From positions 1 through 64,000 of the forward strand of contig JAUVZF010000003.1 of assembly GCA_030602705.1 (NCBI GenBank): DNA of 64,000 bases, written 5' to 3'. Source of the DNA: Planctomycetota bacterium. Lineage in GTDB: Bacteria > Planctomycetota > Phycisphaerae > FEN-1346. The first letter of the stretch is position 1. Every line of letters begins with the position of its first letter. The notes beneath the pieces were generated by a model. The model ran no database searches, was not told the origin of the DNA, and worked only from the letters and a program-made list of their open reading frames with translations. A program made the translations under genes and the position numbers. Below, piece after piece: positions 33,300-41,869 of this stretch.

Positions 33300-33590
33300 A
33301 TGCTCGTGCCCGTACGCGAGGTGACAATCCTCGACCCCACGGGGCTGCACATGCGGCCGGCGGCTGAGTTCGTCAAGGCGGCGAACCAGTTTGGCTGCAC
33401 GCTTACGGTGCGCACCGACAAGAAGGCGGTGGACGGCAGGAGCCTTCTCGGGCTGTTCGAACTCGCGGCGGTTTCCGGAACGACCCTGCGTCTGGAGGCG
33501 GAAGGCGACGACGCGGAGGCCTGCCTGGAGCGGCTGACCGGACTGATCGCCGAGTTCAACGAGGACTTCGCGAAGAAGCACAGACGGTGA
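33300..33590 (+). CDS. ptsH: Phosphocarrier protein HPr
   Basis: The 96-residue carrier has the active-site His17 in TGLHMRPAAEF and a Ser at 48 (VDGRSLLGLFELAA), the position equivalent to Ser46, the HPr-kinase target in other phyla. It takes phosphate from enzyme I and should pass it to the EIIA encoded just upstream. A start at GTG/ATG further upstream is possible, but ATG 33300 preceded by TTTGGAGAG gives normal length. Confidence 0.92.
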   Translation: MLVPVREVTILDPTGLHMRPAAEFVKAANQFGCTLTVRTDKKAVDGRSLLGLFELAAVSGTTLRLEAEGDDAEACLERLTGLIAEFNEDFAKKHRR

Positions 33591-33600
33591 TTCGACAGGG

Positions 33601-35358
33601 GTGCCGGCCGAACCGATGGAAACGCGCAAAGGTATCGCGGTCTCGCCGGGCGTTGCGATCGCACCCGCGATCGTCCTGGACAGCGAACAGTTTCGCATCC
33701 CCCGCCGCGTCATCGAGCCGGCCGAGGTCGAGCCGGAACTCGCCCGGTTCCAGGGAGCCGTCGAGCGCGCCAGGGAGGAGATACGCGAACTGAGGGAGCG
33801 CGTCGCCGCCGATATCGGCGAGAAACTCGGCGCCATCTTCGACGTCCAGGACGCACTGCTCGGCGATCCCTCCGTCATTGACGAGATCCGCGAACTCGTC
33901 CAGCGCGAACGCTACGCCCCCGAGTACGCCGTCTCTCAGATCCTCAAGGGCTACGCCAAGAAGGTCCTCGCCCTGCCGAACCGGTACATGTCGGAACGCG
34001 TTGCCGACGTCTGGGACGTCGAGAAACGGCTGCTGAGGAACCTGATCGGGGCCAAACGCGAAAGCCTGCACCAACTGACCGAACCGGTCATCGTCATCGC
34101 CCATGATCTGACGCCGAGCCAGACGGCGGGACTCGACCCGTCGAAGGTCCTGGCTTTCGCCACGGACATCGGCGGCCGCACCAGCCACACCACTATCGTC
34201 GCCCGCGCCATGGGCATCCCGGCGGTGGTTGGTCTCCAGAACGTCACGGCCGACCTCTCGGGCGGCGATACGGTCATCGTGGACGGCAACCGCGGCCTGG
34301 TGGTCATCGAGCCCGACGCGCCGACCATCACGCGCTTTCGGGAGGCCGAGCAGCGGTTCCACCGCATGGAGGAGGAACTCGGCCACCTGAAGGACCTGCC
34401 GGCCACCACCACCGACGGCCATGAGGTCCTCCTCTGGGGCAACATCGAGTTCCCGCACGAAGTCCAGACCTGCATGAACCGGGGTGCGAGCGGCATCGGC
34501 CTCTACCGCACCGAGTTTCTCTACCTCGACCGCGACGTGGAACCCAGCGAAGAGGATCACTACCAGGCCTACGCCGAAGCCATCGAGGCCTGCAAAGGCC
34601 GGCCCATCACGATCCGCACCTGCGACCTGGGGGCCGACAAGTTCACCCACCTGTCGGGCGATTACGACGAGCGCAACCCGTTCCTGGGGTGCCGGAGCAT
34701 CCGATTCAGCCTCCAGCACATCGCGGCCTTCAAGAGGCAATTGCGGGCGATCCTTCGCGCGAGCGCCCTGGGCGCCGTTCGGATCATGTTCCCGCTTATC
34801 ACGAACCTCAAGGAACTCAGGCAGGCCAAGATGCTCCTGGCCGACGTCCGCGAGGACCTCGAGGAGGAAGGCATCCACGTGGACGCCGGCATCAAAGTCG
34901 GCATGATGATCGAGGTGCCCAGCGCGGCAATCATGGTGCGGCGTTTCATCGGGGAATGCGATTTCTTCAGCATCGGCACCAACGACCTGACGCAGTACGT
35001 TCTGGCGGTGGACCGCACGAACGAGCGCGTGGCGGGCATGTACACGCCGGGCCATCCGGCGGTCCTGCGCATGATCAGAATGGTGACCGATACGGCGCGG
35101 GACGCCGGGATCGAGGTGGCGGTCTGCGGCGAAATGGCCGGCGAGCCGAACTATGCGCTCGTCCTGCTGGGATTGGGGATCCAGATTTTCAGCGTATCCT
35201 CGGCCACACTTCTGGAGATTAAGAAGGTAATCCGCAGCGTGACGATGGACCAGGCCAAGGAGGTCTGCGAGAAGGTCTTCCAGTTCGACTCCGACCGAGA
35301 GGTGGACGCCTACCTGGCCGAGATCACACGCCGGCTCCTGCCGGAATTGGTGGTGTGA
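33601..35358 (+). CDS. ptsI: Phosphoenolpyruvate-protein phosphotransferase (enzyme I)
   Basis: The 585-residue enzyme autophosphorylates from PEP on His in DIGGRTSHTTIVARA (about residue 195) and donates to HPr. The PEP-binding barrel follows, with ASGIGLYRTEFLYL, GCRSIRFSLQ, MIEVPSAAIM, FFSIGTNDLTQY and catalytic Cys in VCGEMAGEP. Length matches typical EI (about 570-590), so this is not the GAF-containing PtsP form. The start is either GTG 33601 or ATG 33616 (METRKGIAVSPG); the former gives 585 residues. It is the last gene of the operon. Confidence 0.93.
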   Translation: MPAEPMETRKGIAVSPGVAIAPAIVLDSEQFRIPRRVIEPAEVEPELARFQGAVERAREEIRELRERVAADIGEKLGAIFDVQDALLGDPSVIDEIRELVQRERYAPEYAVSQILKGYAKKVLALPNRYMSERVADVWDVEKRLLRNLIGAKRESLHQLTEPVIVIAHDLTPSQTAGLDPSKVLAFATDIGGRTSHTTIVARAMGIPAVVGLQNVTADLSGGDTVIVDGNRGLVVIEPDAPTITRFREAEQRFHRMEEELGHLKDLPATTTDGHEVLLWGNIEFPHEVQTCMNRGASGIGLYRTEFLYLDRDVEPSEEDHYQAYAEAIEACKGRPITIRTCDLGADKFTHLSGDYDERNPFLGCRSIRFSLQHIAAFKRQLRAILRASALGAVRIMFPLITNLKELRQAKMLLADVREDLEEEGIHVDAGIKVGMMIEVPSAAIMVRRFIGECDFFSIGTNDLTQYVLAVDRTNERVAGMYTPGHPAVLRMIRMVTDTARDAGIEVAVCGEMAGEPNYALVLLGLGIQIFSVSSATLLEIKKVIRSVTMDQAKEVCEKVFQFDSDREVDAYLAEITRRLLPELVV

Positions 35359-35451
35359 CGAGCGCAACGTGGCCGTAGTTTAAGGAATCGGGGGCGGGCG
35401 GCGGTTTCTGTCGCCGGGCAACGTGTGAATCTGGTGCAAAGGGACAAGACC

Positions 35452-35586
35452 GTGGACCGACGCAACTTTCTGAGAACGTCCGCAACGGGTGTCGGGGCGG
35501 CCATGTCTGTGGGGATGGCCGCCGAGGCCACGGCACAGGGGGCGGAGCAGTCTTGTCCGCAGCGGTTCCGGGCAAAACAGAGTTGA
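35452..35586 (+). pseudogene. Orphan Tat signal-peptide ORF (44 codons)
   Basis: GTG 35452 opens a frame beginning VDRRNFLRTSATGVGAA, a classic twin-arginine signal with the RRxFL core, hydrophobic core and AQGAEQS cleavage region, which then stops at TGA 35584-35586. The mature part that should follow is absent; the next real gene, 93 bases downstream, is an oxidoreductase with its own Tat signal. This looks like the 5' remnant of a deleted paralogue. The start has no clear ribosome site, and the rest of 35359-35679 is otherwise empty. Confidence 0.6.
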
Positions 35587-35679
35587 TTTAGTCGCCTGTG
35601 CGCGGCTGACTCTTCGCTTTGGCACGCAGGCAAGGTTATTCGAACAGCGCACCGACGCGCAAGACGGAAAGGAAAGACG

Positions 35680-36951
35680 ATGAGCAAACCACCGACCAAG
35701 CAGGTATCACGCCGCGACTTTATGAAGGGGACGGCGGCCGCCGGGGCCGCTACCCTGATGACCGGATTCGCATCGAACGTCGCCCACGCCGCAGGAGCCG
35801 ACGTCGTCAAGGTAGGCATAATCGGCTGCGGCGGCAGGGGCAGGGGCGCCACCGGCAACTGCCTCGAGGCGGCCAAACTCGCCGGTATCAACGTCCAGAT
35901 CTGGGCGTGCGCCGACTTGTGGAAGAACCGCGCCGTCGGTCACGGCAAGAGACACCAAGTACCCGAGGAACGCTGCTTCGGCGGGTTCGACGCCTACAAG
36001 AAACTCCTCGCGAGCGGCGTGGATTCGATCATCACCGCCGCGCCGCCGGGCTTCCGGCCGTACCACTTTACGGCGGCCATTGCAGCCGGCAAGCACGTCT
36101 TCATGGAAAAGCCCGTCTGCGTGGACCCCTGGGGCTACAACCAGGTCTGCGCCGCGGCCGAGGTGGCCAAGGAGAAGAAACTGACCGTCGTGGCCGGCAC
36201 CCAGCGCCGCCATCGCACACGCCGACAGGAAAACCTCAAACGCATCCACGACGGCGCCATCGGCGACCTCGTGGGCGGCCAGTGCTACTGGATGGGCGGA
36301 CCGGTCACGCACAAGCGGCCCCGCAAACCGGGCATGTCCGACATCGAGTGGCAGATCTTCAACTGGTTTGCCTGGTGCTGGACGTGCGGCGACCACATCG
36401 TCGAGCAGCACGTCCACAACATCGACATGATCTTGTGGGCGTTCAACACCCACCCGGTCTCGGCCATCGGGATCGGCGGCCGCGCAGCGCGGCCGGAACC
36501 CGGCAACATCTTCGACCACCACGCCGTCGAGTTCGGGTTCGAGAACGGCGCCCGCGTCGCCAGTTACTGCTCGCAATTCGGCAAGTCGTCGCACCGCGTT
36601 TCAGAGCGAGTCGTCGGCACCAAAGGTGCGTCCGGCCTCAGCGGAAGCATCGAAGGTGAGAACGCCTGGAGGTTCGAAGGCAAGGACATCAGCCCCATGG
36701 TGCAGGAACACATCGACTGCCTGAACAGCCTCACGGGCAAGGGCAAGCACTGGAACGAGGGACGCCAGGTGGCCGAATCGTGCATGTCTGCCGTCCTCGG
36801 TCGCATGTGCACCTACACCGGCCGCGAGATCAAGTGGGACTGGGCCGTCAACGCCTCGAAACTCAAACTCGGACCCGCGAACATGAACGTCTCCTTCGGG
36901 CCGTACACGCCGCCCCCCGTCGCGGTGCCCGGCAAGGCGAAACTCGTCTAA
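35680..36951 (+). CDS. Tat-exported Gfo/Idh/MocA-family oxidoreductase
   Basis: A 423-residue NAD(P)-dependent sugar dehydrogenase-type protein. VSRRDFMKG is the Tat motif (about 9-17), followed by ATLMTGFASNVAHAAG with the AHA-A cleavage site. The mature part starts VVKVGIIGCGGRGRG, and the catalytic motif is HVFMEKPVCVDPWG (EKP). GDHIVEQHVHNIDMILW is the substrate/metal-type region. The start follows GGAAAGGAAAGACG. A close paralogue lies 178 bases downstream. Substrate unknown; planctomycetes carry many such secreted paralogues. Confidence 0.9.
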   Translation: MSKPPTKQVSRRDFMKGTAAAGAATLMTGFASNVAHAAGADVVKVGIIGCGGRGRGATGNCLEAAKLAGINVQIWACADLWKNRAVGHGKRHQVPEERCFGGFDAYKKLLASGVDSIITAAPPGFRPYHFTAAIAAGKHVFMEKPVCVDPWGYNQVCAAAEVAKEKKLTVVAGTQRRHRTRRQENLKRIHDGAIGDLVGGQCYWMGGPVTHKRPRKPGMSDIEWQIFNWFAWCWTCGDHIVEQHVHNIDMILWAFNTHPVSAIGIGGRAARPEPGNIFDHHAVEFGFENGARVASYCSQFGKSSHRVSERVVGTKGASGLSGSIEGENAWRFEGKDISPMVQEHIDCLNSLTGKGKHWNEGRQVAESCMSAVLGRMCTYTGREIKWDWAVNASKLKLGPANMNVSFGPYTPPPVAVPGKAKLV

Positions 36952-36969
36952 TACTACTACGCTACTTCG

Positions 36970-36993
36970 TGCGCGGCCCGTACGGGCCGCGCA
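36970..36993. repeat. Palindromic repeat family B, copy 2
   Basis: A perfect 24-base palindrome whose 18-base core GCGGCCCGTACGGGCCGC is the same as at 22063-22080. It lies between the two Gfo/Idh/MocA genes, 19 bases after the first stop, where it could also act as a terminator-like hairpin. Confidence 0.8.
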
Positions 36994-37129
36994 CCAACTT
37001 CAAGAGACTTATGTCGTACCGCATAGTTACACGCGATACCATCTCCGCGCGGTGGCCCGCCCGGTTGCCGCTGCCCTCTCGTCCGGCAGCGGGCGAGTCC
37101 CCGACCCGCCTTCGATAAGGGGCAGGACC

Positions 37130-38374
37130 GTGACAGCACGCAAGAACCTCGTCTCGTCCGGCGCCGTTGCGGCCGGTCTGTCCAACGTCGCCCACGCCGC
37201 CGGCACCGATACGATCAGGATCGGCCTGGTCGGAACCGGCGGCCGCGGCACTCGCGACGTCGCCAACTGCGCCATATCGGCGCCCGGGGTCGTCATCCGG
37301 GCGCTCGGCGACCTGTTCAAAGACCGCGTGGATGCCTGCTACAACCGGCTCAAGAAAACGAAGCAACTCACGGCCGACCAGTTCCAGGTGACGCCCGAGC
37401 GATGCTTCGCCGGCTGGGACAACCATAAGAAGGTGATCGAGTGCGTGGACCTGGTGCTGCTGTGCCAGCCGCCCGGCTTCCGGCCGATCCATATGCGGGA
37501 TGCCATCGAGGCCGGGGTGCACGTCTTCGCCGAGAAGCCGGTGGCGGTCGATCCGGTCGGCGTCCGCAGTGTCATCGAGACCGCTCGCCTGGCCGGCGAG
37601 AAGAAACTCGCCATCGTCGCCGGCACCCAGATACGCCACAGCGCCAAGGCCATCGAAACGATCAAGCGCGTGCACGACGGCCGCATCGGCCAACTTCGCA
37701 CCGGGGCCTGCTACTGCCTGACGGGCGAACTGTGGCATCGAGGCAGCGACCCGAAATGGTCCGAGATGGAGTACCAGTGCCGCAACTGGTACTACTTCAC
37801 CTGGCTCTCCGGCGACCACATCGTCGAGCAGCACGTCCACCAGCACGACATCATGAACTGGGCTTTTCAGTCGCCGCCCGTCAAGTGCATCGCGACCGGC
37901 GGCCGCCAAACCCGCACCGACCCCAAGTGGGGCAACATCTGGGACCACTTCGCCGTCGAGTACGAGTATCCCGGCGGCGTGCGCGTCATGAGCCTCTGCC
38001 GCCAGGCCAACAACACCGGCCACCGCGTGGACGCCTGGGTCGTCGGCTCGAAGGGCACGGCGTTTCCGTCCAGGGGCGCCATCACGGGCCCGGCCGCCTG
38101 GACGTACGAGAAGCAGGTCAAGGACCCCTCGGTCCAGGAACACGCCGACCTGATCGCGAGCATCCGCGCCGCCAGGCCGCTGAACGAGGGCAAGCGGGTC
38201 GCCGAGAGTTCCATGACCGCCATCCTCGGCCGCATGTCGGCCTACACCGGACGCGAGATCAAGTGGGACTGGGCCATGAAGGCGTCGAAACTCGACATCG
38301 TCCCGAAGGAGTTCAAGTTCGGACCGAACCCCGTGCAGCCGCTGGCGGTGCCGGGCAAGACGAAGCTGATCTGA
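37130..38374 (+). CDS. Gfo/Idh/MocA-family oxidoreductase with degenerate Tat signal
   Basis: A 414-residue paralogue of the preceding gene. GTG 37130 after AAGGGGCAGGACC starts MTARKNLVSSGAVAAG, where the twin-arginine pair has become AR-K, while the NVAHAAG cleavage region is retained. The mature body starts IRIGLVGTGGRGT, has the catalytic HVFAEKPVAVDPVG, GDHIVEQHVHQHDIMNW and the C-terminal motif YTGREIKWDWAM shared with the sister. With a missing RR it may be exported less efficiently or not at all; whether this is real loss or a misplaced start cannot be settled, since upstream codons contain stops or repeat sequence. Confidence 0.85.
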   Translation: MTARKNLVSSGAVAAGLSNVAHAAGTDTIRIGLVGTGGRGTRDVANCAISAPGVVIRALGDLFKDRVDACYNRLKKTKQLTADQFQVTPERCFAGWDNHKKVIECVDLVLLCQPPGFRPIHMRDAIEAGVHVFAEKPVAVDPVGVRSVIETARLAGEKKLAIVAGTQIRHSAKAIETIKRVHDGRIGQLRTGACYCLTGELWHRGSDPKWSEMEYQCRNWYYFTWLSGDHIVEQHVHQHDIMNWAFQSPPVKCIATGGRQTRTDPKWGNIWDHFAVEYEYPGGVRVMSLCRQANNTGHRVDAWVVGSKGTAFPSRGAITGPAAWTYEKQVKDPSVQEHADLIASIRAARPLNEGKRVAESSMTAILGRMSAYTGREIKWDWAMKASKLDIVPKEFKFGPNPVQPLAVPGKTKLI

Positions 38375-38385
38375 AGATTCCTGGA

Positions 38386-38414
38386 TTGCATGCCTGACGC
38401 GCTCGGTTTATAAT
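38386..38414 (+). promoter_or_regulatory. Predicted sigma-70 promoter of the DUF2344-RNase G operon
   Basis: TTGCAT (38386-38391) and perfect TATAAT (38409-38414) are 17 bases apart, 76 bases before the TTG start of the next gene. Confidence 0.6.
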
Positions 38415-38489
38415 GCGGGTTCTGAAACCGAACGACTCCGCGCCGGGCGCGGCAGGAATACGAGGGGTTTTGAAGCAGGTGGGGGACGT

Positions 38490-39119
38490 TTGTTTCGTCA
38501 ACGATTGCGTCTTTGGTTTCGTGTGGAGGGAGACAAGCGGTACCTCAGCCATCACGACATGATGCGTCTGTGGGGGCGGGTGCTTCGGCGTGCGGGGTTG
38601 CCCCTTCGAATGAGCCAGGGGTTTAACCCGCGGCCGAAGATGTCGCTTGTGGAACCGCGCAGCGTCGGTATTGCCTCAGAGGCCGAAATCCTCGAATTCG
38701 AACTGGCCGACTGGGTCAATCCTGAGGCTGTCCTCGGCGATCTTCGCCGTCAGGTTCCCGACGACGTCCGGATCGATTCGCTCGATCTCCTGCGCCCCAC
38801 CGACAAGGCCCGTCCTGTGGCCGTTGTCTATGTCGCGAACCTGGAGGCGCCGTGCGTTGACCTCGAAGAGCGGATCGCCCGATTGCTCGCGCTGTCCGAG
38901 GCGCCGGTCCTGCGCCGCCGGCCAAGGGGCGACAAGCATCTCGATGCCCGCCCTTACCTGGAGCGGATCGAGGCGGCCGGTGACCGAGGCGTCCGGATGG
39001 TCCTGGCAACCGGCCCCAAAGGCACGGTCCGGGCCGACGAGGTCCTTCGGCTGCTCGGCCTCGGCGACGAGGCGGTCGCGCGGGCCGACGTGCACCGGAC
39101 CGAGATCCGACTCGCGTGA
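38490..39119 (+). CDS. TIGR03936/DUF2344-family protein
   Basis: The 209-residue protein starts (TTG) MFRQRLRLWFRVEGDKRYLSHHDMMRLWGR, and continues with RAGLPLRMSQGFNPRPKMS, hallmark of DUF2344, which in many bacteria is fused to, or adjacent to, a radical-SAM TIGR03960 protein and ribonuclease G. Here it is stand-alone and directly precedes RNase G/E, whose frame begins near its stop. Function unproven; association with rRNA or tRNA maturation is from context. Confidence 0.85.
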   Translation: MFRQRLRLWFRVEGDKRYLSHHDMMRLWGRVLRRAGLPLRMSQGFNPRPKMSLVEPRSVGIASEAEILEFELADWVNPEAVLGDLRRQVPDDVRIDSLDLLRPTDKARPVAVVYVANLEAPCVDLEERIARLLALSEAPVLRRRPRGDKHLDARPYLERIEAAGDRGVRMVLATGPKGTVRADEVLRLLGLGDEAVARADVHRTEIRLA

Positions 39120-39181
39120 GCGCCGCTCCTGCGGGACCGATGCCCTCCACGAAACCGACAACTCGAAAGGATACCGTCCGC

Positions 39182-40768
39182 ATGAGCACAGAAATGTTGA
39201 TCAACGTCGCTGAAGGCCAGGAGTGCCGAATCGCCATCGTTCGCGGAGGCATCCTGGAAGAACTCTACATGGAACGCGCCAGCGTCGAGCGGCACGTCAG
39301 CAACATCTACAAGGGCCGCATCAACAACATCGAGCCCTCCATCCAGGCCGCCTTCGTCGAAATCGGGATGCCCAAGAACGGATTCCTCCACGTCAGCGAC
39401 GTTATCTCCAGGGCCTATCCGCGGCGCCTGCGAGGCGGCAACGCAAAGGGCAAGGAAAAGGAAAATGGCAAGGAAAAGGAAAAGAGAAGAGGCAGGGACC
39501 ACCGCCGCCGCAGAACCATCCAGGAGATCTTCCGGCCCGGCGACGACGTCGTCGTCCAGATCACCAAAGAGGGCATCGGTACCAAGGGGCCGTCGCTGAC
39601 AACCGCCCTCTCGATCCCAGGCCGGTACCTCGTCCTGATGCCGCACCTGGGCCGCTTGGGCGTGTCGCGAAAGATCGAGGACGAGGCCACCCGCAAGCAA
39701 CTGCGGGAACTGCTCGCCGGCCTTAAGCCACCCCCCGACATGGGGTTCATCGTGCGGACGGCCGGGCTCGGGCGAAGCAAGCGCGACATCCAGAGAGACC
39801 TCAACTACCTCGTCCGCCTCTGGAAGGTCGTCAAGACGCGAGCCAAGTCCGAGAAGGCCCCGGCCGAGATCTTTCGCGAATCGGACCTGGTCTTGCGCAC
39901 GCTCCGCGACATCTACACACCCGAGGTCACAACCATCTGGGTCGATTCCGAGCCCGCCCTGCGCCGCGTTCGCGACTTCATGAAGATCATCATGCCGCGC
40001 TACCAGCAGCGAGCAAAACTCTACGACGGCAAGATCCCCCTGTTCCACAAGTACCGGATCGAGGAAGCCATCGAGGTAGCCTGTAGCCGGACGGTTCCCC
40101 TGCCGAAAGGCGGGAGCCTGGTCATCGACCAGACGGAGGCCCTGGTGGCCATCGACGTGAACTCCGGCAAGTTCCGCCACGGACGCGACGCCGAGGAATC
40201 GGCTCATCGACTCAACCTGATGGCCGCCAAAGAGATCGTCCGCCAGATCCGGCTCCGCGACCTCGGCGGCCTGCTCATCCTCGATTTCGTGGACATGGAA
40301 AAGGCCCAAAACCGCCGGCACGTCGAAAAGGTCCTGCGCGACGCCTTCAAGACCGACCGGGCCCGGTCTCAGATGTCTCACATCTCGAAGTTCGGCATCG
40401 TCGAAATGACCCGTCAGAGGGTCCAGCCCAGCCTCGAACGCACGACCTACATGGACTGCCCCTACTGCAAGGGGTCCGGCATCATCAAGAACCCCGAGTC
40501 GATGGCCCTGGAGGTCATGCGGTGCCTGAAACTGCTCGCCGGCCGCGACCAGATCGCCCGGATCGAGATCCGCCTCCATCCGAACGTGGCCGAGTACATC
40601 GGCAACACCAGGCGCGCCGCGCTGGCGAGAATAGAGAGCAACAACCAGCAGCGCATCCGCCTGGTCAACGACCACCAGGCCAGCATGGACCAACTCGTGT
40701 GCCGCTGCTTCGACAGGCACGGCAAGGAAATCCGCCTCGATAGCGAGTCCCTGGCAGCGCGCGGCTAG
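39182..40768 (+). CDS. rng: Ribonuclease G/E family protein
   Basis: The 528-residue endonuclease for rRNA processing and mRNA decay. The S1 domain (about 40-160) contains IYKGRINNIEPSIQAAFVEIG; a Lys/Glu/Arg-rich insertion at about 85-112 splits it. Then come the RNase H-like part (FRPGDDVVVQITKEGIGTKG), the catalytic DNase-I-like region with VAIDVNSGKFRHG and LILDFVDM (metal Asp residues), and the Zn-link YCKG in DCPYCKGSG. ATG 39182 (after GAAAGGATAC) is preferred over a GTG at 39116 overlapping the previous stop. No long RNase E scaffold is present. Confidence 0.92.
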   Translation: MSTEMLINVAEGQECRIAIVRGGILEELYMERASVERHVSNIYKGRINNIEPSIQAAFVEIGMPKNGFLHVSDVISRAYPRRLRGGNAKGKEKENGKEKEKRRGRDHRRRRTIQEIFRPGDDVVVQITKEGIGTKGPSLTTALSIPGRYLVLMPHLGRLGVSRKIEDEATRKQLRELLAGLKPPPDMGFIVRTAGLGRSKRDIQRDLNYLVRLWKVVKTRAKSEKAPAEIFRESDLVLRTLRDIYTPEVTTIWVDSEPALRRVRDFMKIIMPRYQQRAKLYDGKIPLFHKYRIEEAIEVACSRTVPLPKGGSLVIDQTEALVAIDVNSGKFRHGRDAEESAHRLNLMAAKEIVRQIRLRDLGGLLILDFVDMEKAQNRRHVEKVLRDAFKTDRARSQMSHISKFGIVEMTRQRVQPSLERTTYMDCPYCKGSGIIKNPESMALEVMRCLKLLAGRDQIARIEIRLHPNVAEYIGNTRRAALARIESNNQQRIRLVNDHQASMDQLVCRCFDRHGKEIRLDSESLAARG

Positions 40769-41181
40769 GCAGGAGACCCCGCATCAAGGTAGGACTGAAG
40801 GATGAGGGCTGCGGCCACCTTGTCGCGGCGGGTCTTTCGTTTCTTGGCCTGAAGGCCGGCCTCCCGCATCGCCGCCTCCGCCTCCTGGGTGGTGAACCGC
40901 TCGTCCCAGGTGGCCACGGGCACCTCGAGGGCCTCGGCCAGGGCCGACACGACGGCCTCCGTCCACCGGGCCTGCTCCCCTTTCCGCCCGTCCACGAGGA
41001 CCGGCATCCCGACAACGACCCGTCCGGCCTCCTGTTCGGCCACGAGGCGTCTGACGGTGGCCACGAGGTCTCGCCGCCCCTTGGGTTCGAATTGCAGAAG
41101 GGGGTGCGCGATGGTACCATTCGGGTTGCTGACGGCAACGCCGACGCGCCGCCGACCGAGGTCCAGGGCCAGAATCCGCAT
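40765..41181 (-). CDS. ruvX: RuvX/YqgF-family Holliday-junction resolvase-like protein
   Basis: The 138-residue RNase H-fold protein (family long implicated in 16S rRNA 5' maturation as well as recombination). MRILALDLGRRRVGVAVS (metal Asp), VVVGMPVLVDG with the GLP-type motif, TWDERFTTQEAE and KKRKTRRDKVAAALIL with terminal Asp are intact. ATG 41181 gives family length. It faces rng, and the two stop codons overlap in one CTAG (40765-40768). Confidence 0.9.
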   Translation of the reverse strand: MRILALDLGRRRVGVAVSNPNGTIAHPLLQFEPKGRRDLVATVRRLVAEQEAGRVVVGMPVLVDGRKGEQARWTEAVVSALAEALEVPVATWDERFTTQEAEAAMREAGLQAKKRKTRRDKVAAALILQSYLDAGSPA

Positions 41182-41320
41182 GGCGGGATGATAGCCCGCA
41201 GGCCGAGTCCGTGTCAATCGGCAGGTGCGTTCCGCTCCCCGGCGGGCGCGCCGCGAGCAGGTGGGTGCCGCAATCGGCCGCAATAACCGCACCCGAAGGC
41301 CGTTTAGACAGGCGGAAGGC

Positions 41321-41869
41321 ATGACCGAACGCACAGGCGACTCTCCGGATATCGAGCGCCTGCTCGTGTCATTCGCGCCGCGCGTTTACGGCCTCCTGCT
41401 TCGCATGGTCGGCCGGCCCGACGTGGCCGAAGACCTGATGCAGGAAACACTCCTGCGTGCCTTCCGAAGTATGGGAACGTACCGTCCGGAAGGCAAATTC
41501 CGGGCGTGGATCTTTCGCATTGCGGTAAACTTGGCACGCGACTGGATCCGCCGGCGACCGCGCCAGCGGGTATTCGCCCTCGGCGACGACGGCGACGAGA
41601 CCTCGCCGCCACTGACACCGGCTGCCGACTCGCCGCCCGACGCCGACGTGCTGAGGTGCGAACGGGCCCGATGGGTCGAACAGGCCCTGGCGCGGTTGCC
41701 GAACGCAGACCGGGAGGTTCTGCTCATGCGGTACTACGGCGACCTGACGTTCAAGACCATCGCCCAGGCCACCGGTGAGCCGCTCGGAACGGTCCTGGCC
41801 CGGGCCCATCGCGCGCTGAAGAAGTTGGGGGACATGTTCCCGGGGGAAAGCCATGAACCGATGCCCTGA
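41321..41869 (+). CDS. ECF-type RNA polymerase sigma factor
   Basis: The 182-residue sigma-70 family protein has region 2 (about 10-75, DVAEDLMQETLLRAFRSMG and FRAWIFRIAVNLARDWIRR) and region 4 (about 120-175, LPNADREVLLMRYYGDLTFKTIAQ, then a helix-turn-helix). GGAAGGC precedes ATG 41321. It overlaps the anti-sigma gene by 17 bases, so they are translationally coupled. Regulon unknown. Confidence 0.92.
   Translation: MTERTGDSPDIERLLVSFAPRVYGLLLRMVGRPDVAEDLMQETLLRAFRSMGTYRPEGKFRAWIFRIAVNLARDWIRRRPRQRVFALGDDGDETSPPLTPAADSPPDADVLRCERARWVEQALARLPNADREVLLMRYYGDLTFKTIAQATGEPLGTVLARAHRALKKLGDMFPGESHEPMP

Noticed and set aside
40765..40768. Frameshift at the end of rng
   Set aside because: Convergent rng and ruvX simply share a CTAG in which both stops lie; both lengths are normal.
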